Of a stretch of 64,000 bases of DNA, positions 1 through 8,482 are shown piece after piece. Under the pieces are notes generated by a model. That model did not search any database. It had not been told where the DNA came from and worked only from the letters and a program-made list of their open reading frames with translations. The stretch is from Leucobacter allii. GTDB taxonomy: Bacteria > Actinomycetota > Actinomycetes > Actinomycetales > Microbacteriaceae. Where the stretch lies: contig NZ_CP095045.1 of assembly GCF_022919155.1 (NCBI RefSeq), forward strand, positions 3,224,001 to 3,288,000. The letters are read 5' to 3'. A program made the translations under genes and the position numbers. The first letter of the stretch is position 1, and every line of letters begins with the position of its first letter.

Positions 1-236
1 TGGTGCGTCGGGGTCTCGCACGAGCGGAAGAGGTTCTCGCCGTCGGGCGACTGCAGGGAGTCGGCCTCGCCGCTGTCGGCGAGGCCGCCGAGCGCGCGGT
101 AGACGGTCGCGAGACCGATCGTCGAGCCGCCGTCGCGCAGCGCCTGGTGCAGTTCCTGCGCGCTCACGAAGCCCTCGCGCTCCGCGAGCGCCGATCGCAC
201 CGCCTCGCGCTGCCAGGTATTCCGCTTCGGCTGCAC
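1..236 (-). CDS. zur: Fur-family metal regulator, probably Zur (partial, C-terminus outside window)
   Basis: About 78 N-terminal residues are present and the rest runs off the window edge. The visible part begins MQPKRNTWQREAV and carries the Fur winged-helix core, including the typical segment STIGLATVYRAL. A GTG start at 236 is preceded by a good GGGAGG ribosome site. It lies 37 bases after the last permease gene of a zinc-type ABC importer, on the same strand, so it is probably the zinc-sensing repressor of that operon. The metal-binding C-terminal domain cannot be checked, so Zur rather than Fur or Mur is inferred from context. Confidence 0.75.
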   Translation of the reverse strand, partial: MQPKRNTWQREAVRSALAEREGFVSAQELHQALRDGGSTIGLATVYRALGGLADSGEADSLQSPDGENLFRSCETPTH

Positions 237-273
237 CTCGCACCTCCCGCTCGCTCGTCCGCCTCGCTCTGCC

Positions 274-1134
274 TCAACCGTAGCGAAGTTCCCGGAATTC
301 CTCCTCCGCGCGCGGGTTCGCCACGGGCGCACGTCGCCGCGGGCGCAGCGCGCGGGCGAGCCATCGCCCGGCGAGCGCCAGCACGAACATGCCCGTGAGC
401 ACGACGCCGACGGAGCCGCCGGCCGCGATCCCGAACTCGCGCGAGGCCCACAGCCCAATGAGCCCGCCGGCGACGCCGATGAGGGCCGCCAGCGGCGGGA
501 TCCAGGCCAGCCGCGGCGCGAGCACCCGTGCCGCGGCGGCCGGGGCGATGAGCACGGCGACGCCGAGGATCGCGCCGACGGCCGGCATCGCGACGACGAC
601 GGCGGCGGCGATCGCGCCGGTCACGGCGAGCTCGATCGGCCACACGCGGAAGCCGGAGGCCGCGTACCCGACCGGGTCGAAGGTGTGGAACAGGATCCGG
701 CGGCCGAAGACCGCCGCCACGAGGAGCGTCACGACGAGCACGATCGCGGTGGCGGCGACGTCGCTCGGGGAGACGCCGAGGGGCGAGCCCACGAGCAGGG
801 CCTCGACGGGCACGCCGAGCCCCGGCGTGAGCGCCGCGAGCAGCGTGCCGAGGGCGAAGCCGAAGGACAGCACGACGCCGCTCGTCACCTGGCGCCCCTG
901 CCCGGGGATGCGCGCGAGCAGCGTCATGGCGAGCACCAGCAGGAGCGCGAAGAGCGCCTGGCCGATGAGCAGGTTCCAGCCGAGGATGGCGAAGGCGACG
1001 CCGCCGGGGAAGGTCGCGTGGCTGAGCGCCACGGCGAAGAACGAGCGCCGGCGCAGCACGATGAGCGTGCCCGCGACGGCGGAGAGCAGGCCGAGGAGCG
1101 CGAGCTCGAGCGCGGCGAGGGCGAAGTAGCTCAT
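274..1134 (-). CDS. Metal ABC transporter permease (ZnuB/ABC-3 family), second copy
   Basis: The 286-residue integral membrane protein begins MSYFALAALELALLGLLSAV and belongs to the ABC-3 family that moves zinc or manganese across the cytoplasmic membrane. It has about eight hydrophobic segments and the family motif SHATFPGGVAF near residue 38. The ATG start overlaps the stop of the other permease gene as ATGA, so translation is probably coupled. The operon has two different permeases, which suggests a heterodimeric channel. The last residues (about 270-286) are charged and cytoplasmic. The metal is inferred from the His-rich binding protein of the same operon. Confidence 0.9.
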   Translation of the reverse strand: MSYFALAALELALLGLLSAVAGTLIVLRRRSFFAVALSHATFPGGVAFAILGWNLLIGQALFALLLVLAMTLLARIPGQGRQVTSGVVLSFGFALGTLLAALTPGLGVPVEALLVGSPLGVSPSDVAATAIVLVVTLLVAAVFGRRILFHTFDPVGYAASGFRVWPIELAVTGAIAAAVVVAMPAVGAILGVAVLIAPAAAARVLAPRLAWIPPLAALIGVAGGLIGLWASREFGIAAGGSVGVVLTGMFVLALAGRWLARALRPRRRAPVANPRAEEEFRELRYG

Positions 1135-2012
1135 GCGGTCCTCCGGCGGCGCAGCGCCCCCGCGATCCGGCGCGCGAGCGCGGCGAGCACGTAGCCGGCG
1201 ACGAGGAGGAGCACGACGACCGCGCCGGGCGACACCGTCGCCCCGGCGCCGACCGACCACGCGAAGGACAGCCAGAGCCCGAGCGCGCCCGCCGCGAGCG
1301 GGAGCAGGATCGCGAGCGGGATGAGCGCGCCGAAGCGGCGGCTCACGAGGCGGGCGGCGGCCATCGGCACCGTGAGCAGCGCGATGACCATGAGCACGCC
1401 GAGTGCCTGGACGCCCGCGACGACGAGCAGGGCGACCGCGACGCCGAGCGCGAGATCGGCGCGGAGCACGCGGAACCCCGCGGCCTCGGCGCCGGCGGCG
1501 TCGAAGGCGCGGAAGAGCTGCGCCCGCCAGGTGACGCCCACGATGCCGACGGCCGCGAGTGCGACGACGAGGATCTGCCAGAGCTGCGCGTCCGTGACGG
1601 TGAGCAGCCGGCCGAAGAGCAGCTCCTGCAGCTGCGAGACGTACCCCTCCTGCCGGGAGACGAGCACCACGCCGAGGCTGAACAGCCCGGTGAGCACGAC
1701 CGCGATCGCGGCATCGGCGCCGACCCCGCCGCGGTGCTCGATGACCGTGAAGAGCACGGCGGCGAGCACCGCGGAGATCGCCGCGCCCGGGAGCAGCCCC
1801 GCCGTCCCGCCGACCGCCGCCCCGACCACGAGGCCGGGGAACACGGAGTGGACGAGACCGTCGCTCACGAACTCGAGCTCGCGGAAGCTGATGAAGAGGC
1901 CGACGACGCCCGCCGCGACCGCCAGGATCGCCACCGTCACGAGCCCGCGCCACATGAACGGCAGCGCGAAGGCCTCGACGGGCGACACGGCGTGCAGCAG
2001 TTCGGGCGTCAC
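1131..2012 (-). CDS. znuB: Metal ABC transporter permease (ZnuB/ABC-3 family), first copy
   Basis: The 293-residue ABC-3 family membrane protein has an N-terminal stretch PFMWRGLVTVAILAV and the conserved segment DGLVHSVFPGLVVG around residue 50, which matches the SHA-F-PG motif of its neighbour. The start chosen is GTG at 2012, because it overlaps the ATPase stop as GTGA, the coupling arrangement used again elsewhere in this window. It should pair with the second permease and the ATPase encoded just upstream. The sequence ends in a basic tail (RRRRTA). Confidence 0.9.
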   Translation of the reverse strand: MTPELLHAVSPVEAFALPFMWRGLVTVAILAVAAGVVGLFISFRELEFVSDGLVHSVFPGLVVGAAVGGTAGLLPGAAISAVLAAVLFTVIEHRGGVGADAAIAVVLTGLFSLGVVLVSRQEGYVSQLQELLFGRLLTVTDAQLWQILVVALAAVGIVGVTWRAQLFRAFDAAGAEAAGFRVLRADLALGVAVALLVVAGVQALGVLMVIALLTVPMAAARLVSRRFGALIPLAILLPLAAGALGLWLSFAWSVGAGATVSPGAVVVLLLVAGYVLAALARRIAGALRRRRTA

Positions 2013-2791
2013 TCCGTCTCCCGCGTGGTGGTCACGGTGTGGTGGTCGAGCTCCACGGTGGTGCCCTGGAAGGCGTGCTGCACGGCGTCGAGCGTGAGCG
2101 CCGCGTCGAGCGGGCCGAAGGCGGCGGGGTGGCCCGGCTGGCCGGGTCGGTGCCCGCTCGCGAGCAGCAGCACGTGCGAGCAGGCCTCCTGGGCGATCTC
2201 CAGGTCGTGGGTCGACACGACGATCGTGCGCCCTTCGGCCCGCAGCTCGCCGACGAGCCGCAGCAGCACTTCTCGGTTCTCGCGGTCGAGGCCGTTGAAG
2301 GGCTCGTCGAGCAGCAGGAGCTGCGGGTCGGAAACGAGCGCGCGCGCCAGGATCCCGCGCTGCTGCTGCCCGCCGGAGAGCTCGCCGAAGCGCCGGGCCG
2401 CGAGCTCCGCGAGACCGACCCGCTCGAGCGCCGCGGCGACCGCGGCGCGGCCGGAGCGGCCGATGGGGGCGAGCGCGCCGCGGGAGCGGTACAGGCCCAT
2501 CGTCACGGCCTGCCGGAGCGTGATGGGGAGCGTCGCGTCCCGGGTGTCGGCCTGCGGCAGCGAACCGATGCGTCGCCTCGCGCGCTCCGGGGCCTCCCCG
2601 AGCACGCGCACCGTGCCGGCCGTGCGCTCCGCGAGGCCCAGGATGCCCCGCAGCAGCGTCGACTTCCCCGAGCCGTTCGGCCCGATGAGCGCGACCGCCG
2701 CTCCGCACGGCACCTCGAGGCTCAGCCCCTCGACCCGGGCGACGCCGTCGTAGCCGAACGCCGCGTCGTGCAGTTCGAGTGCGGCCGTCAT
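2009..2791 (-). CDS. znuC: Metal ABC transporter ATP-binding protein
   Basis: This 260-residue ATPase powers zinc/manganese import. Walker A is GPNGSGKST at about 37-45, the signature is LSGGQQQR near 138-145, Walker B is LLLLDEP near 159-165, and the H-loop is STHD near 195. The C-terminal 50 residues contain several histidines. It overlaps both neighbours by four bases (ATGA with the binding-protein gene, GTGA with the permease gene), so all four transport genes are one translational unit. The family is clear; zinc as substrate is inferred from the binding protein and the linked Fur-family gene. Confidence 0.92.
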   Translation of the reverse strand: MTAALELHDAAFGYDGVARVEGLSLEVPCGAAVALIGPNGSGKSTLLRGILGLAERTAGTVRVLGEAPERARRRIGSLPQADTRDATLPITLRQAVTMGLYRSRGALAPIGRSGRAAVAAALERVGLAELAARRFGELSGGQQQRGILARALVSDPQLLLLDEPFNGLDRENREVLLRLVGELRAEGRTIVVSTHDLEIAQEACSHVLLLASGHRPGQPGHPAAFGPLDAALTLDAVQHAFQGTTVELDHHTVTTTRETE

Positions 2792-3909
2792 CCCTGCAGA
2801 CTATCGGGGACCGGGTCCGCCTGCGCGCCCCAGGCCTCGAGGATCACCCGGGTGTTGTGCACGGTGGCGTCCAGGTAGGTGGCGCCGTCGCTGTCGGCGG
2901 CGCCGAGGGAGTCCGCGTAGAGGGTCTCGGCGTCGACGACCTCGACCCCGGCCTCCTCCGCGATCGTCTGCGCGAGCTTCGGGCTCATCGAGGACTCCAC
3001 GAAGATCGCCCGGACCCCCTGCGCCTCGATCTCGGCCACGAGGGCGTCGATATCGGCGGCGCTCGGCTCCGCGTTGTCCTCGAAGCTCGGCAGGATCGAC
3101 CCGGCGAAGGCGATCCCGTAGTCGTGCAGGTAGTAGCGGAGCGAGTCGTGCCCGCTCACGAGCACGCGTTCCGCGGCCGGGACGCGGTCGAACTGGGCGG
3201 CGACCCAGTCGTCGAGCTCGGCGAGCCTGGCGGTGTAGGCCTCGGCGCGCTCCGCGTAGGCGTCGGCGTGCGCGGGATCCGCGGCGGCGAGGCCGTCGGC
3301 GATCTCGGCGACCATGCCCTCGGCGTTCGCCGGGGAGGTCCAGATGTGCGGGTTCAGGTCGCCGTGATCGTGGTCGTGCTCCGCGTGATCGTGGTCGTCG
3401 TGCGCGTCTTCGGCCTCGGCCTCGGCCTCGGCCTCGTGATCATCGTGCTCCGCGTGATCGTGATCCTCGTGCTCGTCCGCGGCCCCGCCTCCCTCGGCGG
3501 TCACGGCCCGCGCCGCGTCGAGGTCGATGCCGTCGGCCGCGGTGATGATCTCGCCGTCGAAGCCCGACGACTCCACCGCGTCGTCGACGAAGGTCTCGAG
3601 TCCGGCGCCGTTGACGATGAGCACATCCGCCTCGCCGAGCGCCAGGAGGTCCGCGGGGCTCGGATCGAAGTGGTGCGCCGACGCGCCGGCCTGCAGCAGC
3701 CCGGTGAGCGCGATGTCGTCGCCGCCGAGTTCCCTCGCGAAGTCCGTGAGCTGCGTCGTCGTCGCGACGACCTTGAGGCCGTCGCCGTCGCCGCCGCCTC
3801 CGTCTCCGCCGCTCGCGCCCGCCGAGCTGCAGGAGGTGAGGGCGAGGAGCGCGGCGGCGGCCGCGCCGGCCAGGGCGAGGAGTTTCGGGGAACGGGGCTT
3901 CGGAGTCAT
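2788..3909 (-). CDS. znuA: Zinc/manganese ABC transporter substrate-binding lipoprotein with His-rich loop
   Basis: The 373-residue protein has a signal peptide and a lipobox LTSC, giving a mature N-terminal Cys at about residue 26. The fold is that of ZnuA/AdcA cluster A-I binding proteins. Between about residues 147 and 184 lies a long His/Asp/Glu-rich loop (repeats such as DHDHAEHD), followed by LNPHIWTSP, whose His is an expected metal ligand. Such loops are typical of zinc rather than manganese binders. It is the first gene of the five-gene operon. A candidate Zur operator lies immediately upstream of its start. Confidence 0.93.
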   Translation of the reverse strand: MTPKPRSPKLLALAGAAAAALLALTSCSSAGASGGDGGGGDGDGLKVVATTTQLTDFARELGGDDIALTGLLQAGASAHHFDPSPADLLALGEADVLIVNGAGLETFVDDAVESSGFDGEIITAADGIDLDAARAVTAEGGGAADEHEDHDHAEHDDHEAEAEAEAEDAHDDHDHAEHDHDHGDLNPHIWTSPANAEGMVAEIADGLAAADPAHADAYAERAEAYTARLAELDDWVAAQFDRVPAAERVLVSGHDSLRYYLHDYGIAFAGSILPSFEDNAEPSAADIDALVAEIEAQGVRAIFVESSMSPKLAQTIAEEAGVEVVDAETLYADSLGAADSDGATYLDATVHNTRVILEAWGAQADPVPDSLQG

Positions 3910-3923
3910 TGCACGCTTTCTAA

Positions 3924-3960
3924 ATGAGAACGGGAATCATCCTAACTCTCGTGAGAACGG
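3924..3960. promoter_or_regulatory. Candidate Zur operator upstream of the zinc importer
   Basis: ATGAGAACGGGAATCAT at 3924-3940 is an imperfect palindrome with ATGA/TCAT ends, and TGAGAACGG recurs at 3952-3960. The site sits 15 bases upstream of the binding-protein start, where a repressor would block transcription. It resembles actinobacterial Zur boxes of the TGAAAAC-N-TTTTCA type, but the match is only partial. Confidence 0.35.
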
Positions 3961-4018
3961 TTCGCAACACGGCCGGAGCGGCTCCGCGGCGGGCGGCCCG
4001 CGCGCCTACCCTGGAACC

Positions 4019-5410
4019 ATGCAGGAGGCGCGCGGATTCCCGGGGACGGCGGAGGAGCTGCGCGACGCGCTCCGCGCCGGTGAGATGTCGGCGCGGGAGG
4101 CCGTGTCCGACGCGCTCGAGCGCCTCGCCGCGCGCGCGGGACTCGGCGCCGTCGTCTCGGTCGCGGCCGAGCGCGCGCTCGAGGCGGCCCGGGCGGCCGA
4201 CGAGCGCCTCGCCGCACTCCCCGCCTCGGAGCGCGCGGCGGCGCTGCCGCGCCTGCACGGCGTCCCCTTCGCGGTGAAGGACCTCGTCGACGTCGCCGGG
4301 CTCCCCACGACCCACGGCAGCGCGGCGATGCGCCACCCGGTGGCGGCCGCCGACGCCCCCGGCGTCGCGATCCTGCGCGCGAGCGGCGGGATCCCGCTCG
4401 CGAAGACGCAGGTGCCCGAGCTCGGGCTCACCGCGTACTCGGAGAACGCGATCGCGCCGCCCGCGCGCAATCCGCTCGATCCCGAGCGCACCGCCGGCGG
4501 CTCCTCGGGCGGCAGCGCCGCGGCGGTGGCGGCGGGGCTGCTGCCGTTCGGACCGGGCAGCGACGGCGGCGGGTCGATCCGCATCCCCGCGCTCGCCTGC
4601 GGGCTCGTCGGCCTGAAGCCCGGCCTCGGCGCGATCCCCGGCGATCTTCCGGCGCGCGGCGGGCCGCACGACGAGCACGGCGCCCCGCGGATGACGGTGA
4701 GCGGGCCCATCGCGCGCACCCCGCGGGACGCCGCGCTGCTCTTCGACGCCCAGCGCGGCGCCACGACGGAGCCCGCGCTGCGCGCCGTGCGGACGGCGGA
4801 CTCGGCGTCGGGGCTCCGCATCGCCGTCAGCGCCGACTCGCCCTTCGCCGCCGCCTTCCCCGTGCCGCTCTCGGCCGCCGCGCGCCGCGCGCACGCGGCC
4901 GCGGCCGAGCGGCTCGCGGAGCTCGGCCATCGGGTCGAACCCGCCGAGTTCCGCTACGATCCGCGGTACCCCGAGGCCTTCCTGACGGCCTGGACCGCCG
5001 GACTCGCCCGGCTCCGCCTCGCGCGCGGCGCGGCGGAGCGGCTCATGCCGCTCACCCGGAGGTTCCGGGAGCGCGCGCTCGCGCGCGATCCCGCGGAGCA
5101 GGACGCGGCCGGCGCCGTGCTGCGCGCCTTCGCCGCCGCGGTCCGCGAGCGCTGGGGCGCCTTCGACGCGGTGCTCACCCCGGGACTCGCCATGCCCGCT
5201 CCGCGCGTCGGCGCGTTCACCGCGCTCGACCCCGACGAGGACTACCGGCTGCAGTGCGAGTGGGCGCCGTACACCTCGATGGTCAACGTCGCGGGCGTCC
5301 CCGCGGTCGTCGTTCCCGCGGCGGAGGGGCTCGGGATCGGCGTGCAGCTCATCGGCCGCGCGGGCTCCGAACCGCAGCTGCTCCGGCTCGCGGCGCAGCT
5401 CCTGGCGTGA
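4019..5410 (+). CDS. Amidase (amidase signature family)
   Basis: The 463-residue hydrolase of amides carries the Ser-cisSer-Lys triad of the amidase signature family. The Lys is in FAVKDLVDVAG near residue 87, the Gly/Ser-rich motif AGGSSGGSAAAVAAG lies near 161-175, and the nucleophilic Ser is in GSDGGGSIRIPA near 180-191. The ATG start at 4019 was chosen because upstream in-frame sequence is the zinc operon's antisense strand. It stands alone, divergent from the zinc operon, and its 3' end overlaps a converging DUF952 gene by about 60 bases. The substrate cannot be told from the sequence; it is not GatA, since no gatC or gatB is nearby. Confidence 0.92.
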   Translation: MQEARGFPGTAEELRDALRAGEMSAREAVSDALERLAARAGLGAVVSVAAERALEAARAADERLAALPASERAAALPRLHGVPFAVKDLVDVAGLPTTHGSAAMRHPVAAADAPGVAILRASGGIPLAKTQVPELGLTAYSENAIAPPARNPLDPERTAGGSSGGSAAAVAAGLLPFGPGSDGGGSIRIPALACGLVGLKPGLGAIPGDLPARGGPHDEHGAPRMTVSGPIARTPRDAALLFDAQRGATTEPALRAVRTADSASGLRIAVSADSPFAAAFPVPLSAAARRAHAAAAERLAELGHRVEPAEFRYDPRYPEAFLTAWTAGLARLRLARGAAERLMPLTRRFRERALARDPAEQDAAGAVLRAFAAAVRERWGAFDAVLTPGLAMPAPRVGAFTALDPDEDYRLQCEWAPYTSMVNVAGVPAVVVPAAEGLGIGVQLIGRAGSEPQLLRLAAQLLA

Positions 5411-5726
5411 GGTGCCGTGCGATCCGCTCCTCCGAGGCGATGACCTCGCGCGACATCGGCAGCGCGCCCATGATGCGCGGGCGGCCGTCGTGCCACTCCA
5501 CGGGCACGCCGGCCGCCTCGAGCGCCTCGACGCGGATCACGATGTCGAGCAGCGGCAGCGCGAGATCCGCGTACCGGGCGCGGAGCACGGCCTCGACGCC
5601 CGCGGCGGTCGTCGCGTGGAGGTAGCCGACGTCATCGAGGTGCGTGCCGCGGGTGGCGACCTCGTACTCGCCGAAGCCGCGGCTCATCTCCCAGTCGTCC
5701 TCGATCGCGATGTGATGGATCTCCAT
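5349..5726 (-). CDS. DUF952 family protein
   Basis: A 125-residue protein starting MEIHHIAIEDDWEMSR. The stretch GTHLDDVGYLHATTAAGVEAV resembles the GFIH-S-x-VA core of DUF952 proteins, small cytoplasmic proteins without an established reaction. An AGGAGG ribosome site precedes two possible starts, GTG at 5732 and ATG at 5726; the ATG is given. The last 20 residues are Ala/Arg/Pro-rich and are read from DNA antisense to the amidase C-terminus, so the true end of the fold is near residue 105. It is divergent from a TetR regulator, which may control it. Confidence 0.72.
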   Translation of the reverse strand: MEIHHIAIEDDWEMSRGFGEYEVATRGTHLDDVGYLHATTAAGVEAVLRARYADLALPLLDIVIRVEALEAAGVPVEWHDGRPRIMGALPMSREVIASEERIARHLTPGAAPRAGAAAVRSPRGR

Positions 5727-5757
5727 GGTCACGGCGGCCTCCTGAATGAAACGATTG

Positions 5758-5777
5758 CGTAGCATTATTCGGCTACG
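5758..5777. promoter_or_regulatory. Inverted repeat, probable TetR operator
   Basis: CGTAGC and GCTACG form perfect 6-base arms around an 8-base AT-rich centre, 8 bases before the TetR gene start and 31 bases before the divergent DUF952 start. Size and position fit an operator for the adjacent TetR protein controlling both promoters. No experimental motif is known to me for this protein. Confidence 0.45.
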
Positions 5778-5785
5778 ATACTCCC

Positions 5786-6460
5786 ATGACCGTGAAACGG
5801 GGACGCCCCACCGCCGCGGAGCGCGCATCCCGGCGGCTCCGCGTCGCGCGGGCCGTCGCCCAGCTGCTCGTCGCCGAGGGCTGGGACGCGGTGACCTTCG
5901 ACCGCCTGGCCGCCGAGACCCGGGTCGCCAAGCGCACGCTCTACGCCGACTTCGGCGACCGCGCGGGGCTCGTGCGCGCGGCGATGCAGCGGCTGCACGG
6001 CACCCTCGACGACCCGCCCCGGCCCGAGCGGCTCGAGGACGCCGCGCGCGACCTCGTCGCGCAGCTGCTGAGCGACGAGGCCGTCGGCGTCCACCGCGCC
6101 GTCATCGCCGCGGCCGCGCGCGATCCGGAGCTCGCGGCCGCGTTCTACGCCGCCGGCCCCGCGCAGGCGCAGGAGCGCCTCGCCGCGCTGCTGTCCGAGG
6201 CGGCGGTGCCGCCGGACGCGCCGGCACCACCCGCCGAGCGCGCGGCGATCCTCTTCGCGGCGCTCCTCGGCGAACCGCACCGGCGGCGCCTCCTGGGTCT
6301 CGATCCGGCGCCGCTCGACGCCGCGGTCGCGGCCCACGTCGACCGCGTCCTCGCCGCGTTCACGCCGCGGGCAGCGGATCCCCCATCGCCGCACGCGCCT
6401 CCTCCACGAGCGCGATCGTCTCGATCGAGCGATCCAGCGGACGCAGCGGCGACTCGGTGA
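5786..6460 (+). CDS. TetR-family transcriptional regulator
   Basis: A 224-residue regulator with an N-terminal TetR helix-turn-helix. VTFDRLAAETRVAKRTLYADFGDRAGLV (residues about 46-73) has the usual TLY-FG recognition helix. The remainder is a helical ligand-binding domain of the AcrR type. The last 35 residues or so are Pro/Ser/Arg-rich and are read through the 3' end of the converging dehydrogenase gene; they probably add little to the fold. It is divergent from the DUF952 gene with a palindrome between them, which suggests autoregulation and control of that gene. Ligand unknown. Confidence 0.85.
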   Translation: MTVKRGRPTAAERASRRLRVARAVAQLLVAEGWDAVTFDRLAAETRVAKRTLYADFGDRAGLVRAAMQRLHGTLDDPPRPERLEDAARDLVAQLLSDEAVGVHRAVIAAAARDPELAAAFYAAGPAQAQERLAALLSEAAVPPDAPAPPAERAAILFAALLGEPHRRRLLGLDPAPLDAAVAAHVDRVLAAFTPRAADPPSPHAPPPRARSSRSSDPADAAATR

Positions 6461-7427
6461 GCCCGGCGTCGATGCACCGGGCGACCTCGAGCGCCTCCCA
6501 GAAGAGCTGGTCGTGCGCGAGCGCCGGCTCGTCGACGCGCAGCTCCGTGCCCGCGGGGACGCCCGTCCGCGCCGCATCGCCGTGGAAGCGCACGACGACG
6601 GGACCCGGCTGGTAGAAGGGCGCCTCGAGGATCAGCGTCGCCTCGGTGCCCGCCACGTAGGCCGTGGTCGGGGTGTCCGCGAGCATCGAGGCGCTGACCG
6701 TGGCGAGGCGATCCCCGTCGTCGCCGAGCAGCGCGTGGAACTCGCCGATCGCACCGGGGCCGGCCGCACCCGGCAGGGCGTGGCGGCGGCCGTGCGCCGC
6801 CCGCACCCGGAGCCCCGGGATGATCTCGTTCGCGAACATGAGCGTGTACGAGCCGAGGTCGTTCATCACGCCGCCGCCCTGCGCCGGGTCCATCGCGCGG
6901 TGGTGGTCGACGAGGCGCTCGCCGAGATTCGCCTGCACCTCGACCACGTCGCCGAGCATCCCCTGCTCGAGGATCTGGCGGATCACCGCGTAGCGCGGCA
7001 GCGTCACCGTCCACACGGCCTCCATCGCGAAGAGCCCCCGAGCCCGGGCGAGCGCCGCGAGCGCTCGGGTCTCGGCGAGACGCGGCGTCATCGGCTTCTC
7101 CACGAGCACGGGCCTGCCCGCCTCGAGCGCGAGCGCGGCGTGCGCGAAGTGGTCGAGGTGCCCGGTGGCGACGTAGACGACGTCGATGTCGCTCGCGACG
7201 AGCTCCTCGTAGGAGCCGTAGGCGTGCGCGATGCCGTGCTCGGCGGCGAACGCCTCGGCGCGGGCGAGGCTGCGCGAACCGACCGCGACGACGCGCTGGT
7301 TCGTGTGCTCCCGCAGCGAGCGCACGAACTGCGCGGCGATCCAGCCGCTGCCGAGGATCGCCCAGCGCAGGGACGGTCCGGTGCGGGGATCGGGCAGCTG
7401 CGGCTGCGGCAGCACGGGGACGCTCAT
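6360..7427 (-). CDS. Gfo/Idh/MocA-family oxidoreductase (last gene of cyclitol operon)
   Basis: A 355-residue NAD(P)-dependent dehydrogenase of the Gfo/Idh/MocA family. The Rossmann motif is GSGWIAAQFV near residue 26, and the catalytic VEKPM motif lies near residue 113. The C-terminal half is the usual mixed-sheet substrate domain. Its ATG overlaps the stop of the iolG-like gene as ATGA. As one of four such dehydrogenases in this locus it probably oxidises or epimerises a second hydroxyl of a cyclitol or a sugar-derived intermediate; the exact position cannot be inferred. Its 3' end overlaps the converging TetR gene by about 100 bases. Confidence 0.9.
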   Translation of the reverse strand: MSVPVLPQPQLPDPRTGPSLRWAILGSGWIAAQFVRSLREHTNQRVVAVGSRSLARAEAFAAEHGIAHAYGSYEELVASDIDVVYVATGHLDHFAHAALALEAGRPVLVEKPMTPRLAETRALAALARARGLFAMEAVWTVTLPRYAVIRQILEQGMLGDVVEVQANLGERLVDHHRAMDPAQGGGVMNDLGSYTLMFANEIIPGLRVRAAHGRRHALPGAAGPGAIGEFHALLGDDGDRLATVSASMLADTPTTAYVAGTEATLILEAPFYQPGPVVVRFHGDAARTGVPAGTELRVDEPALAHDQLFWEALEVARCIDAGLTESPLRPLDRSIETIALVEEARAAMGDPLPAA

Positions 7428-8422
7428 CGCGCGTCCCCGACCGCCACGAAGGCGCCGCCGGCGCGCATGGAGGCGACCGCGGCCGCCGCGACGCGGGTGG
7501 CCTGCGCGCCGTCCTCGACGGTGGCGAGCGTCGGCGCCCGGCCCTCGTTCAGCGCCGTCACCCACTCCTGCAGCTCGAGCCGGTAGGCCTCGGCGAAGCG
7601 CGGCCGGAAATCCGCCGGGATCGGCGTGCTCGCGGCGAGCGCCGATCCCGTGACGACGCGATGCGGTTCCGTGATCGCGACGGTGCCCGTCTCGCAGAGC
7701 ACCTCGGAGCGCATGTCGTAGCCGTAGCGCGCGTTGAGCGAGTTCTCCACCGTCGAGAGCGCCCCGTCGGCGGTGCGCAGCAGCAGGAGGAAGGGCTCGC
7801 GCAGCTCGGGGTGCTGCCCGCTCGGCGTCTCGGGGGCGTGCCAGCTCACCGCGGTGACCGGCGAGCCGAGCAGCCACGGCACCACGTCGATGTCGTGGAT
7901 CGCGGAGTTGTAGATCACCGTCTCGTCGGTGGCGCCGGGGCCGGTCGCCATGCCGCGGCCGATCGAGTGCACCATGACGGGGCGGCCGTGCGCGCCGGAA
8001 TCGACGGCCCGCTTCTGCTCGACGTACCCGGGATCGAAGCGGCGCATGAAGCCCTGGTGCACGAGCGGGATCCCGTCGCCCACCTTCTCCCGGTGCGCGG
8101 CGACGACGCGCTCGGCATCGGCCACGGAGTACGACAGCGGCTTCTCGCAGAGCGTCGGCTTCCCGGCGGCGATGCAGGCGAGGGTCTGCTCGGCGTGCAG
8201 GGAGTCGGGCGAGGCGATGAGCACCGCTTCGACCTCGGGGTCGGCGATGAGCTCCTGCGCGTCGGCGAAGGCGCGGGCTCCCGGGATCGCGGCGACGACG
8301 GCCTCCGCGCGGTCGATCGCGGGGTCCGCGACCGCGACGACGGTCGCCCCGGAGACCTGCTCGTGCAGCAGGCCGACGTGGAAGGCGCCCATGACGCCGG
8401 TGCCGATGATGCCGATTCTCAT
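7424..8422 (-). CDS. iolG: Inositol 2-dehydrogenase-like protein
   Basis: The 332-residue Gfo/Idh/MocA enzyme most like inositol 2-dehydrogenase, which converts myo-inositol to 2-keto-myo-inositol with NAD. The Rossmann motif GIIGTGVMGAFHV is at residues 4-16, the catalytic Lys is in LCEKPLSYS near 95, and the IolG-typical segments GFMRRFDPGYV (about 124-134) and AIHDIDVVPWLLG (about 174-186) are both present; the latter includes the Asp/His pair of the active site. It lies in an operon with IolE-like and other dehydrogenase genes, with IolD in the neighbouring operon, so an inositol isomer is the likely substrate. Other cyclitols remain possible. Confidence 0.85.
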   Translation of the reverse strand: MRIGIIGTGVMGAFHVGLLHEQVSGATVVAVADPAIDRAEAVVAAIPGARAFADAQELIADPEVEAVLIASPDSLHAEQTLACIAAGKPTLCEKPLSYSVADAERVVAAHREKVGDGIPLVHQGFMRRFDPGYVEQKRAVDSGAHGRPVMVHSIGRGMATGPGATDETVIYNSAIHDIDVVPWLLGSPVTAVSWHAPETPSGQHPELREPFLLLLRTADGALSTVENSLNARYGYDMRSEVLCETGTVAITEPHRVVTGSALAASTPIPADFRPRFAEAYRLELQEWVTALNEGRAPTLATVEDGAQATRVAAAAVASMRAGGAFVAVGDAR

Positions 8423-8482
8423 AGTGCGCTCCTGTGTCTGGTGCGTGGGAATGGTGGGAGGTGGTGCGGGATGCGGCGCGGG

